Shown piece by piece: positions 50,546-61,600 of a stretch of 64,000 nt of DNA. The stretch lies in NCBI RefSeq assembly GCF_900465055.1, contig NZ_LS483250.1, forward strand, positions 2,790,001-2,854,000, given 5' to 3'. The notes under the pieces are model-generated. The model was not told where the DNA came from. It made no database searches and was given only the letters and a program-made list of their open reading frames with translations. This DNA comes from Moritella yayanosii. Lineage in GTDB: Bacteria > Pseudomonadota > Gammaproteobacteria > Enterobacterales > Moritellaceae. A program made the translations under genes and the position numbers. The stretch's first letter is position 1; each line of letters starts with the position of its first letter.

Positions 50546-51469
50546 ATGTCTCAACACCAATACAACCTTATCGTCGTACTCGGCGCAACCGCATCGGGAA
50601 AGACACGTTTAGGTGTCGACCTGGCGAAACAATTGAACGGAGAGGTGATCTCGGCTGATTCTCGACAAGTCTATACAGGGCTCGATATTGGTTCAGGCAA
50701 AGATTTAGCTGAATACGGTGATGTGCCATATCACTTGATTGATATTATCGAACCCGGTAAAGAATATAACGCCTTTCAATTTCAGCGCGATTTCTTCCTC
50801 GCATTTAACGACATTAACCAACGAGGCAAGTTGCCCCTGCTTGTCGGTGGTACCGGTTTATACATTGATGCTGTCGTAGCCGGTTATGAATTTGTGCAAG
50901 TCGATAAAAATATTAGTCAGCGTGAGCAATTTGCCGATATCTCATTAGCAGATGTGCAACAAATTTTACTTGAGCTAGACAGCGATGCGTATCAAGTCAC
51001 TGATATTACTGTGCGCCCGCGTTTATATCGCGCCATTGAAATAGCCCAGCATGAAAACTCACTGACGACGCCGCCGATAAAAACAGCTTTACCCGATATT
51101 AAGCCACTCTATTTTGGCCTTAAATGGGACAGAGCCGTATTACGGCAACGCATTACCCTGCGTTTAAAAGAACGCTTAGAAAACGGCATGATCGAAGAAG
51201 TAGAAGGCTTATTAGCGCAAGGCGTAAGCCATGAAAAATTGGCATACTTTGGTCTTGAATACCGTTTTGTCAGTCAGTATATTGCAGGTAAAATAAGTGA
51301 TGAAGACATGTTTGCTCAACTCAATGTCGCCATCCATAAATACGCGAAGCGTCAAGATACTTGGTTTAGAAGAATGGAGCGCCAAGGTGCAACAATCCAT
51401 TGGTTAGAGGGCACTGGCGATATCAACCAACAAGCACAAGCTGTATTAAGTCAATTTCAACAAAGTTAA
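50546..51469 (+). CDS. miaA: tRNA dimethylallyltransferase MiaA (divergent type)
   Basis: The 307-residue protein has the P-loop GATASGKT (13-20) and the tRNA/DMAPP landmarks ISADSRQVYTGLDIGSGKD, LVGGTGLYIDAVV and AYFGLEYR. MiaA adds a dimethylallyl group to A37 of tRNAs reading UNN codons. The DSRQVYTGLDIG wording is unlike the usual gammaproteobacterial DSALIYRGMDIG form, and the neighbours are not mutL and hfq. It may be a second or acquired copy. A terminator follows. Confidence 0.83.
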   Translation: MSQHQYNLIVVLGATASGKTRLGVDLAKQLNGEVISADSRQVYTGLDIGSGKDLAEYGDVPYHLIDIIEPGKEYNAFQFQRDFFLAFNDINQRGKLPLLVGGTGLYIDAVVAGYEFVQVDKNISQREQFADISLADVQQILLELDSDAYQVTDITVRPRLYRAIEIAQHENSLTTPPIKTALPDIKPLYFGLKWDRAVLRQRITLRLKERLENGMIEEVEGLLAQGVSHEKLAYFGLEYRFVSQYIAGKISDEDMFAQLNVAIHKYAKRQDTWFRRMERQGATIHWLEGTGDINQQAQAVLSQFQQS

Positions 51470-51518
51470 CACCTTATCGCGAATAATAAATTTAAACCAT
51501 CATTACCAATCATAAAAA

Positions 51519-51546
51519 AGCCACACCGTATAGGCGTGGCTTCTTA
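51519..51546. terminator. Terminator between miaA and the symporter gene
   Basis: An AAGCCACACC/GGCGTGGCTT stem with one mismatch and a 4-base loop has A-rich and T-rich flanks. It suits both convergent genes. Confidence 0.75.
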
Positions 51547-51582
51547 TCTTATTAACTTAAATATTTATTATCTAAGTTAATA

Positions 51583-52818
51583 TTATTTAGTTACTTGATG
51601 CTCTGGATTATATTTATCCATTACCACGGCACAAACAGCATCACCGGTAATATTCAATGCCGTACGCACCATATCAAAGATACGGTCTAACGCAAATAAT
51701 AGTGGTAGACCTTCGATTGGAATACCCGCCGCTAATAATACCGCAACCACAAGGAATGATGGTCCAGGTACGCCTGCTTGACCAATCGCACCTAATGTCG
51801 ATGTAAAGATAATCGCAGCATAAGCCGCCATGCCTAATTCAACATTAAACATTTGTGCAAAGAACACAGCGACGAGGCCGTAATAAATAGCATTACCACT
51901 CATGTTGATCGTCGCACCTAGCGGTAATACAAACGATGCAGTTGAGTTAGCAATGTTTAATTCTTTTTCACATACTTCCAACGTCACTGGCAATGTCGCC
52001 ATTGATGACGCCGTCGATAATGCTAACGCTTGTGGTTTCTTCATTGCTGACATGAATTTCAGTACTGGTGTATCAGAGAAGAATTTCACTACAAGTGGAT
52101 AGAAGATAAAACCATAGATAATGATCGCAGCGATATACACAACAAATAGCTTCATCACCACAGCTAGCGCACTAAAGCCAAACGTACCAACCGACTCTGC
52201 CATCAGACCAAATACACCAATTGGGGCAATAACCATCACGCAATTAATCATCCATACGAATGCATCAATAATGGTCTGTAAGCCATCCATAATAGGTTTT
52301 GCACGTTTACGTTCAACTTTCGTTAATGCAATACCAAAGAAGATACTGAATACTAAAATTTGGAGAATGTTACCACTGCTTAACGCACTAAAAACGTTAG
52401 TTGGGATCATGCCAATAATAGTATCAAATACACCCGGCAATGCACCCTGTTCAGCAGTTACAACGGCTAAACCTGCAGCATGTTTAGAAAAATCAACACC
52501 CGCGCCCGGTTCAAATACCGTCCCCATCACTAACGCAAGTGCCACTGCAATGGCAGACGTCAACATGAAAAATACAAATGTACCTACACCAATTTTACCG
52601 GCAGAAGGACTATCACCTAGATTCGCCGCACCCGCAATAATCGATACTGCAACAAGTGGGATCACTAACATTTTGATCAGATTAATGAACAAGGTACCCA
52701 ATGGCGCAAAAATGGCCGCGCCTTCACCCATAAAGGCACCGACTGCGGCGCCGACAATCATAGCGACTACAACTTGAAATCCAATATTTTTAACTATACT
52801 TTTTTTATCCTTAAGCAA
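51583..52818 (-). CDS. Dicarboxylate/amino-acid:cation symporter (DAACS family)
   Basis: The 411-residue membrane protein has about eight transmembrane segments. It shows the SLC1-type core: a serine-rich ALSTASSMATLPVTLEVCEKEL loop, LPLGATINMSGNAIYYGL, and ALDRIFDMVRTALNITGDAVCAVVMDKY. It imports glutamate, aspartate or C4-dicarboxylates with Na+ or H+. The exact substrate is not decided by these motifs. It is monocistronic. Confidence 0.92.
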   Translation of the reverse strand: MLKDKKSIVKNIGFQVVVAMIVGAAVGAFMGEGAAIFAPLGTLFINLIKMLVIPLVAVSIIAGAANLGDSPSAGKIGVGTFVFFMLTSAIAVALALVMGTVFEPGAGVDFSKHAAGLAVVTAEQGALPGVFDTIIGMIPTNVFSALSSGNILQILVFSIFFGIALTKVERKRAKPIMDGLQTIIDAFVWMINCVMVIAPIGVFGLMAESVGTFGFSALAVVMKLFVVYIAAIIIYGFIFYPLVVKFFSDTPVLKFMSAMKKPQALALSTASSMATLPVTLEVCEKELNIANSTASFVLPLGATINMSGNAIYYGLVAVFFAQMFNVELGMAAYAAIIFTSTLGAIGQAGVPGPSFLVVAVLLAAGIPIEGLPLLFALDRIFDMVRTALNITGDAVCAVVMDKYNPEHQVTK

Positions 52819-53005
52819 AACACTCTCCTAACAAGGCCATAAGCAATATATTATACGTTAACGAAAAAACGCGGCGAAGATAACACAGCAAGTTAGGTAT
52901 AAATGTGATCAAACGCTAACTTTTTAACTGTATATTTGCAAAATCGATAACAAAGCAGTGCCTTTTTAGGATAAATGATAATCTAGGGTCTAAATCTACG
53001 ATCCA

Positions 53006-55033
53006 TCAATCTTGATTGAGTAATGCCATTAATCCACTCACCCGTTCCGTACGTAATTTAATCGCTTTTTTCAGCACCGTGACGTTAGTAAATATATCTA
53101 GCTTTTCTTTTGCACGGGTAATACCGGTATAAACTAGCTCTCTGGTCAGCACCGGATTAAAACGATTTGGTAGTATCATTACCGTATGTCTAAATTCAGA
53201 GCCCTGCGATTTATGGATGGTCATGGCAAAGACAGTTTGATGTGGCGGCAATCGACTGGGTAGAAAAGACTGCACATGACCGTCCGCCATTTCAAAATAA
53301 ACCCGCATACGCTCATCGTCATCTTGCATGCAAATGCCAATATCACCATTGTATAAACCGAGGCCATGATCGTTATTGGTGATCATAATCGGTCTACCCG
53401 CATACCATTCAGACTGATTTTTACGGATCTTACGTGCCGACTGCAGCGCCTTTTCGATGCGTTGATTTAAACCATGTACTCCGAAGTCACCCTCTCTGAT
53501 CGCCGTTAGAATTTGAAAATCATTAAAACTGCGTAATATTGACTTAGCTTCATCTTCGCTCGGTGATACCACTACCTTAGCCAGATAATCTTGATAACCT
53601 TGCTTCGCCATAGTGATTAGCGCGTCGTAAGTTTCTGCCGATAACGGGTGTAAGTGAATATCATCGTGCTGATTTTCCCAAACACGATCAAACTCATTCA
53701 GATCACCTCGATTCACCGCGCCAGCTAAACAGCCAATACCGGATTCGGCATCAAAACGATAACTCTTACGTAATAAACACAAACTGTCATAAATCGCTGT
53801 TGCATCAGAGGTTTGATATTGACTCAGCTCATAGTCAGTGATCTTCGATAGCCAGTTAACCTGCTCTGCCGAATAACCGGATTCGGCATAGGCACAAATA
53901 TCCGCCAATACCGAACCCGCTTCTACCGAAGCAAGCTGATCTTTATCGCCCAACAATATCAAGCGTGCATGCGATGGTAATGCCGCCAACAACTTTGCCA
54001 TTAGCGGCAAATCCACCATCGAGGCTTCATCAACCACCAATACATCAAGATGTAAGGGGTTCTCTTTATTATGCCGAAATGCTTGTCGATTCGGGATCAC
54101 GCCTAACAATCTGTGTATCGTCCCCGCTTGTTCTGGAATCAGGTCGGCAACGTTAACGGGTAAATCGAGTTTACCTTTGGCACCCGCTATCGATTCAGTC
54201 AACCGTGCAGCCGCTTTACCCGTTGGCGCAACAAGTTTAATGGTTAACGCTTGCTGAAGCAGTAAACCCTGTTCAATTAATAACGCTAATAACTTGGTTA
54301 CTGTGGTGGTTTTACCTGTGCCCGGTCCCCCGGAGATAACTGAAAAGTGACGCGTCGCAGCAACCGCCACCGATAATTTTTGCCAGTTTAAGCAGTATGC
54401 TTCTGGTATTAAACTATCTAAGGCATGTAATTCTTGAGCATTTTTAGCCGTGAGTAGTACCTGCTCAACATCTTGCCAACTAATTCGACCTTTCTTCACC
54501 ACATCGAGATATTTAGCCACAAATGTTTGCGCACTAAAATTGACTTCTCGTTCTTTCGCTAAAATAGGAAATAGAAAACCATAATCACGTTTGAATAAAC
54601 GATTTAGACTAGCGCTTAAATCGGGTTGCTGACTTTGTTTTGCTAAGCCTTTTAATTGCTCCGCCACTTGTAACTCGTAAGCCCAGTAGCGTTGCAAATA
54701 TAATTTATTGGCATCGCTCACAAACTGTAGCGGAGCCGACTCACCGACCACTGCTGAATTTGCTAATAATGTCGGCCAAGTATTGCTACGACTAGGGACC
54801 TCAGCCAGTAATAAATGTGAACGTGTTAACTTCAAATCAAATAACGCGTTGGTGTCTATGTTTGTTAAATCAATACAGACGTGCCCTTTACCCAATTGAT
54901 AACTGGTTAAGCACGCCAATAAAATAATAGCGGGATCAGATTCATAATTACTGATAAAACGAGCAAACTGGTAATCCAATTGACGAATTTTATTTTCGTT
55001 GGCTAATTCTTTGAGACAATGAAGTACACTCAT
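53006..55033 (-). CDS. recD: Exodeoxyribonuclease V subunit alpha RecD
   Basis: The 675-residue superfamily 1B helicase has an N-terminal RecB-contact region and the Walker A SGGPGTGKTTTV. It has LVVDEASMVDLPLMAKLL as Walker B and TIHKSQGSEF with YTGITRAKEKL near the C-terminus. It is the fast 5'-3' motor of RecBCD, which repairs double-strand breaks and degrades foreign linear DNA. It overlaps the recB stop by 4 bases. Confidence 0.96.
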   Translation of the reverse strand: MSVLHCLKELANENKIRQLDYQFARFISNYESDPAIILLACLTSYQLGKGHVCIDLTNIDTNALFDLKLTRSHLLLAEVPSRSNTWPTLLANSAVVGESAPLQFVSDANKLYLQRYWAYELQVAEQLKGLAKQSQQPDLSASLNRLFKRDYGFLFPILAKEREVNFSAQTFVAKYLDVVKKGRISWQDVEQVLLTAKNAQELHALDSLIPEAYCLNWQKLSVAVAATRHFSVISGGPGTGKTTTVTKLLALLIEQGLLLQQALTIKLVAPTGKAAARLTESIAGAKGKLDLPVNVADLIPEQAGTIHRLLGVIPNRQAFRHNKENPLHLDVLVVDEASMVDLPLMAKLLAALPSHARLILLGDKDQLASVEAGSVLADICAYAESGYSAEQVNWLSKITDYELSQYQTSDATAIYDSLCLLRKSYRFDAESGIGCLAGAVNRGDLNEFDRVWENQHDDIHLHPLSAETYDALITMAKQGYQDYLAKVVVSPSEDEAKSILRSFNDFQILTAIREGDFGVHGLNQRIEKALQSARKIRKNQSEWYAGRPIMITNNDHGLGLYNGDIGICMQDDDERMRVYFEMADGHVQSFLPSRLPPHQTVFAMTIHKSQGSEFRHTVMILPNRFNPVLTRELVYTGITRAKEKLDIFTNVTVLKKAIKLRTERVSGLMALLNQD

Positions 55034-58000
55034 GATGCGAGTTCTCCTAAAAATAAGTCATCTAACTGCATAACAAAGTCGAGTGATGGTTTAGTAAAAA
55101 ATACGCCATATTGATTACCCGTTTCGACTTGCATGCCACGTAAGAACAAATAATAAACCCCACCGAAATGTTGTTCATAGTTATAATCTGGAATACGTGA
55201 GCGTAAGAAACGGTGTAACGCTAAGGTATACAGCTGGTACTGCAGTTCATATCGGTGTTCAACCATCACCTGATTAATCGCATCACAGGTATAATCCGCT
55301 TGGCTGTCACCTAAATGGTTAGACTTATAATCCAGTACGTAATAACGCCCTTCATAAACGAACACCAAATCGATAAAGCCTTTTAACATGCCGCTGACTT
55401 GTTGAAAATCAAGCTCACCAGCTTGCTGAGAAAGGCCATCATGCTGCTTTATCAAGGTATTTAAATCATCACAGTTAAGCGATGAAATCGGCATGAAAAA
55501 TTCCATCTCCACTTTTTTCTGGGTTGGCGTTAATTGACGTAAACTAAAACCATCCTGTAATGGGCAGTCTAATACCTGATTAACCAGTTTAAGTAATACC
55601 GGTAACCAAGCTAGGTCATAGCCTTCACGCTCAAGCAGTTGTAATATTTGCTCGGTGAGCATGTCCTCGTCAACATTGGCAAAATCAATGTGCTCAAACA
55701 CCGTATGTAATAAGGTACCGGCCGCAGCACCACGCGGGAAACTAAAAATATCCCAACTGACTTCTTGTTCATCTTCTTTTTCGGGATCCACTTCGGCATC
55801 GAAGCCCGGCAATTCCAGCGATGCGTCATAATTAGAATGACGATTACCATGGCTATGGCGAGACAATGCAGAATAACTCGTTACCCACCAGTTTTTACTA
55901 ATCGGATTGGTCATTGTCTTAGCTTGATAAACCACAGGGGGTGCAACGATGGGTTGATAAGCATCTACCGCCGCTAACGGTGGAGGCACTACAGCAACAC
56001 AAGTCTGCTGTTCTGCAAGTTTTTCGACACAGGCTTTAAATTCAGTGTCTTTACATTCTGCACCTTGCTGTAATAAATAGCCCATCGCATTTAAGTGCAT
56101 TTTGTTATGAGAATTACCAATTTTAACCGCACCTAAGCCTAGCCAAGTCGCATAAACACCCCGCGTTAATGCCACATATAACAGTCGTAGATCTTCAGCA
56201 AGACGTTCTTGATCGGCTTGTTCTTTCGCTGCCTCTAACGCCTCTTCATCATCTAAATCAAGATGTACATAAGTATGACCATCCTGATGATAAAGTGGCG
56301 TTGACGCTTGTCGTGTCGCGCAAATAAATGGCAGAAATACTAAATTATATTCCAACCCTTTTGATTTGTGGATCGTCACTACCTGTACGAGATCGGCTTC
56401 ACTTTCTAAACGAACCAACTGCTCTTGTGCATCACTATTTGGGTTTTCAATTTTTTCACCAAACCAGCGGAATAGACTATACTCGCCATCCAATTCTAAG
56501 CTTGCTTCTTGCAGTAATTCACCCAAATGTAACACATCCGTTAAACGTCGGTCACCACCTTGACCAGAGAGCATAATCGCGGCAATATTCTGTTGATTAA
56601 GCAATAATCTTAATGCCGGTAAGAAACCTTTCCACTGTAGGGTCTTTTGATATTGCTTAAATTCGGCAACAGTTTGTTCCCAGACTTTTTCATCATTACT
56701 CAGTTGGTCTAGCTCAATCGCAGGTTTCTCAAAAATAGCGGTCGCTAATGCTGCCCGCAATAACCCCTCATCTTCAGGGTTCAACATAGCCGCGAAAATA
56801 TGATACAACTCGCGGGCTTCACGGGTAGCAAATACACTGTCACGGTTCGACATATACACACTAGGGATAGATAAAGCATCAAGCTGGTCGCGGACTAATT
56901 TCGCTTCAGCCCCCGTACGCACCAGAATAGCAATATCCCCCGCTTTAACTGCCCGACCCGATAACATCGCGTTACCTTGCTGTGCATCTGTTAATAATGT
57001 CGAGATCTGATTAGCCGTCGCTTTGGCGTAGACTTGTTGATATAGGCCCTTGGTCATATTTTTCTGACCTTCTTCTTCGTGCAACCAAAGCTGCAACGCA
57101 GCCGGCTCAACACCATTCAATAACAAAGGTTTACTTTTACCTTGCGATTCAACCGGCTGAAAACTAATACTGTCTTCATAAATGAAAGGCTTATTGGCAT
57201 GTTCAAAAACACGGTTTACCGCACTGACCATCGCTGTCGAAGAACGCCAATTTTTGGCTAAGGTGTAATGATCATCAACATTTTTACGGGCTTGCATATA
57301 AGTAAAAATATCCGCACCACGGAAACTATAAATAGCTTGCTTCGGATCGCCAATCATAAATAAACCCGCACCATCTTGATTTCCGTAGATAGTATTAAAG
57401 ATATCGTATTGCTGTTGATCGGTATCTTGGAATTCATCAATCATGGCAACCGGATATTGACTGCGAATACATTCAGCCAAACTCGCGGCTTGCTCGCCTA
57501 CTAATGCTGCAGATAATCCCGACAACAGATCATCAAACGACAATAATTGTGATTGATTTTTGGTTTTAATCACCCGCGCACGCACGTACTCAACCGCTTT
57601 AACAATAAAGCAATCTTTAAGTGATAATGGCTGCTCTAGCAAGACTTCAATATCGCTGAACACTGCGTGCTCTGGCGCTTGTTTGCCTTTTTTAGTTTTA
57701 GTGGTTAAAACATGCTGGGAAAATTTAACGATACTATCGGGTAAATCATTTTGCTTGGTTTCTGATTGCGACCAGCTCAGCATCTCATTTAGCCACTTTG
57801 CCACGCTAGCAACACGATAACTGTTGCCATTCAAGTTACCCGCTTTAATTAATTCACTGAGCTCATGGGCATTTTCTAGCCATGCGTCTTTGACCTGTTG
57901 AATAGATGAAATTAATTTATCGTAATCCAGCTCAATATCATCGCTGCAGGTTTTAGCAATAAACTCGATATTGGTATTAGATAAATACCCAGAAATATCG

Positions 58001-58602
58001 TGCAGCAATGCTTGTGGTGATGACCAAAAGCTATGCACCATATCAATCATACCGTCTTTATAACGATAAAAATGACTACGCCAAAAATCAGCAATGGCAT
58101 TAAATTTTAGCTGCGATTCATCGGTAATAAATTCGCTTTCAAATAATGCCCCGGACTCAAATGCATTTTGCTTCAGCATACGCTGACAAAATCCATGAAT
58201 GGTATAAATAGCCGCTTCATCCATCTGTCTTTCTGCAGCCAATAATGATTTGGCACAACGTGCATAATCCAGCTCATTAGTATCAGTCAGTAACAAACAA
58301 ATCACCGGATCATTACTATAGCCAATACTAAAGGCAATACGTGCTTGATGAATACGAGCCCGAATACGATCGCGTAATTCCGCCGTTGCCGCTTCTGTAA
58401 ATGTGACTACCAATATTTGGTCGACATTTAATGCTTCAATTTGACCTTCTTTGTTATAAGCATTCTCGCCGCCATGCCCTAATAATAAGCGCAAATATAA
58501 ACTGGCAATGGTAAAGGTTTTACCAGTACCGGCAGATGCTTCGATCAGGCGTTCACCATAGAGGGGGAACGTCATCGCATTAAGAATATTTACGTCAGCC
58601 AT
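55030..58602 (-). CDS. recB: Exodeoxyribonuclease V subunit beta RecB
   Basis: The 1190-residue protein has Walker A ASAGTGKT (22-29), VVTFTEAATAELRDRIR, Walker B MIDEFQDTD and VVTIHKSKGLEYNLVFLPF of a UvrD-type 3'-5' helicase. The nuclease domain follows at the C-terminus with LDYKSNHLGD (metal-site D and K). Length matches E. coli RecB (1180). It begins at the last base of recC and overlaps recD. Confidence 0.97.
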   Translation of the reverse strand: MADVNILNAMTFPLYGERLIEASAGTGKTFTIASLYLRLLLGHGGENAYNKEGQIEALNVDQILVVTFTEAATAELRDRIRARIHQARIAFSIGYSNDPVICLLLTDTNELDYARCAKSLLAAERQMDEAAIYTIHGFCQRMLKQNAFESGALFESEFITDESQLKFNAIADFWRSHFYRYKDGMIDMVHSFWSSPQALLHDISGYLSNTNIEFIAKTCSDDIELDYDKLISSIQQVKDAWLENAHELSELIKAGNLNGNSYRVASVAKWLNEMLSWSQSETKQNDLPDSIVKFSQHVLTTKTKKGKQAPEHAVFSDIEVLLEQPLSLKDCFIVKAVEYVRARVIKTKNQSQLLSFDDLLSGLSAALVGEQAASLAECIRSQYPVAMIDEFQDTDQQQYDIFNTIYGNQDGAGLFMIGDPKQAIYSFRGADIFTYMQARKNVDDHYTLAKNWRSSTAMVSAVNRVFEHANKPFIYEDSISFQPVESQGKSKPLLLNGVEPAALQLWLHEEEGQKNMTKGLYQQVYAKATANQISTLLTDAQQGNAMLSGRAVKAGDIAILVRTGAEAKLVRDQLDALSIPSVYMSNRDSVFATREARELYHIFAAMLNPEDEGLLRAALATAIFEKPAIELDQLSNDEKVWEQTVAEFKQYQKTLQWKGFLPALRLLLNQQNIAAIMLSGQGGDRRLTDVLHLGELLQEASLELDGEYSLFRWFGEKIENPNSDAQEQLVRLESEADLVQVVTIHKSKGLEYNLVFLPFICATRQASTPLYHQDGHTYVHLDLDDEEALEAAKEQADQERLAEDLRLLYVALTRGVYATWLGLGAVKIGNSHNKMHLNAMGYLLQQGAECKDTEFKACVEKLAEQQTCVAVVPPPLAAVDAYQPIVAPPVVYQAKTMTNPISKNWWVTSYSALSRHSHGNRHSNYDASLELPGFDAEVDPEKEDEQEVSWDIFSFPRGAAAGTLLHTVFEHIDFANVDEDMLTEQILQLLEREGYDLAWLPVLLKLVNQVLDCPLQDGFSLRQLTPTQKKVEMEFFMPISSLNCDDLNTLIKQHDGLSQQAGELDFQQVSGMLKGFIDLVFVYEGRYYVLDYKSNHLGDSQADYTCDAINQVMVEHRYELQYQLYTLALHRFLRSRIPDYNYEQHFGGVYYLFLRGMQVETGNQYGVFFTKPSLDFVMQLDDLFLGELAS

Positions 58603-61600
58603 TATTCGACATCCTCTAGGTATTCAAATATTGGAAATAACACCGACTCAGAGAATGTTGACATTAATTTATATACCTCATCATTTAAGCGGGGAAAACT
58701 ACGTTGTAAATAGTCATCGGCATTTTCGCCCATACGGTTATAACCACCTTCAAAATTCAATACGGCTTCCGATCTTAATTTATAATCATCAGGCTCTGCA
58801 GATGTACATTTGGTTTTTGCCCAACCCCAACCAGTTTTAGGGAATAACGCCAAAGGCTGACAGCTGCCATCGTTATAAACCTCAAGTAATTGAAACAGCA
58901 ATTCTCTCGCCCGAGACTGCTCAATAACTCTAAGTCGTTGCACAACAGGTTTACCCGCCGTTAAGTGGACAAGCGTGGTCGCTGCTGGGTTTTTAATGCT
59001 AATACAGAAACATAAATGTTCTAACCAAACTTGCAGATAATCTTTACCATTAAAGCCACTCGGTTTATGTCGTACTAAACCACCGTTATATATGTGTTTT
59101 AACCAACCCACTAAACGCCCTGAAACCAAAGGAATGTCGACTTCGAGATCCTCATTACTATTGGTTAATAACGGCATTAATACCTGAGCAAGCTGATTAA
59201 CAGTAATGACTTCTTTATCTAATGAAATTTTTCCAAAACGTCCAAGAGGAAGACTACCTGATGCAACCAAACGTTCCGTCACCAGACTAATGTCGCCGCC
59301 CATCAATTCGGTTTCCAGTAATTGCGCTTTAAGATGATATTTTTCTAGGTTATCGACATCAAATGGTTCGTCATCCAGCACATCAAGGCTGGCTTGATTA
59401 AAATAAACTTTTAAACGTCGATTAAAGAAATACTTAGTCGGATGCCGGTAAAAACGTAATAGTTCAGCTAGCTCAACCTCTTGCATATCATCATTGGATA
59501 TTAGCGCAGGTAAAGGCTCAGTAAGAAATTGTCTTAACTCCACAACAGGGGCTAACGCAGGTAACCACTCTTTAACAAAAGAGCAAGGTGCTTGCGGATT
59601 AAAATAGCGTGCATCGAATGGCTGTAAAGCATGATGTTGGATTAAATGCGTCAGTAATTGTGCCGCAGACTCATCAGGAGATAGACCCTCATCACCGGAA
59701 ATACAAAAACTTTGCTGGCAATATTGTAATAACTCCGTGATCAACACAGACGGTAGACGCTCACTCTTATCACGAATACTACTGCCAATATAGCTAATAT
59801 ATAATTTACTTTGGGCTGAAATGAGCGCTTCCAAAAATAAATAGCGATCATCATCACGACGGCTACGATCACCTTGTTTAAGATCATTGGCCATTAAATC
59901 AAAACCCATTGGCGGAATTGAGCGTGGATAAACACCATCATTCATACCGAGCAAGCAGATAACTTTAAACGGAATTGAACGCATCGGCATTAGGGTACAA
60001 AAATTAACTTGACCCGCAAGAAATTTTTGACTGGCACTCACTTGTGATAACGCATTATTTAAATAATGACGTAATACTAACGGAGTGATGTGTTTGTCAT
60101 AACGAGCACTGTTTAATTGCTCATCTAAATGTGAAAAAGCATCTCGGATCATTTTTATTGATTGCTCATCATCCACATCAATTTTATAAAAATTATCTAT
60201 CAGCGTGTTACCTAACTTGATCCAGTCTGCTATCGATTTCGGATCTTGTAATGAGGTAAGACTATCTAATAATGCTTCAATAAAGTGAGCCAATTTACCC
60301 AGTAGTTCGGCTTCAATCCCCTGCACTTCTTGATAAGGCAATATGCCTTGATAAATATCGTCACCACCATAAGCGTAACCGAGCAACATACGGTGTAAGC
60401 CAAATAACCAAGTATTTTGTTTCATCCCCGGTAAATCAAAACGAGTTGCATCATCTTCATCTAAGCCCCAGCGAATACCAGATTCATCAATCCATTGACG
60501 TAATCGATTAAACTCATCAGACGTAATAGCAAAACGCGCCAATACCGCAGGTACTTCCAATAACGACAGTAATTCAGATACGTTACAACGCGATAAAGGT
60601 AACGCCAGTAATTGTAAAAAGCTGAGTAAAATAAGATTATCATACTGTGCGCCACTATCTGAGATAGAAAACGGAATATACCGTTCATCATAACGGTCCA
60701 TCGCACCAAACACCGCTTGGATATAAGGACTGTAACCATTTACATCAGGCATCATGATAACCACATCTCGGGGATTAAGATCTGGATTTTCCGAAAACAT
60801 AGTGAGCAAATTATTATGTAATACTTCTATTTCACGCATTGGGCTATGACAGCTGTGCAGTTCAAGTGAAGTGTCTGCAGGATTAATCGGGAGTTTATAA
60901 CGACTATCGCGCGCATTATCATCCTGTAGCGAAACATCAAACTCTGCCATACTGCGATCAACCAAATCTAAAATATCGCGCTGAATACTTGCAAGTAGCC
61001 CATCATCGGTTGGTTCCACAAAAACATCTAACTCCTGGCAGCCAAAACCCGTCAATAACGCTAAATTATCGCGACCCAGTTTACCCATAGACGCGAGTAG
61101 TGGATTGCCCACTTTAAATGTATCATCTTCATCAAAGAGAGCGCGAACGGTTTGTTCATCATTAGCACTCACCTTATCACTCATACCAAGAGTTTCATTG
61201 TTATGATTAACCATAGTACGTTGCTTTAACAGCCATTTAGGGTCTATCAGATCACCCCAGTACAAACGGCAAGGGTTCGATAGCATAAAATGTATTTCAG
61301 TATGCATACCAAGTGCTTGTAATGCATCTAAATAACGCGGTGGTAATGCCGATACCCCGAATACAAATATACGTTCAGGTAACAGCTTGGCATCAAAAGT
61401 TGAACTATTCAGACGCGCGATAAATTGATCATATAAATTGGCACGGTGATAATGAGATTGGCCCAACGCTTCTGTTTTAGCGACTAATTCACGCCATAGT
61501 AAAGGCTGCCAAGGATGTGTATCGGCATGCATATTATCACCCCCTTCCCATCCAGCGATCCACTCAGGTCGGTACACTAAATATTGATCAAACGTATCCG

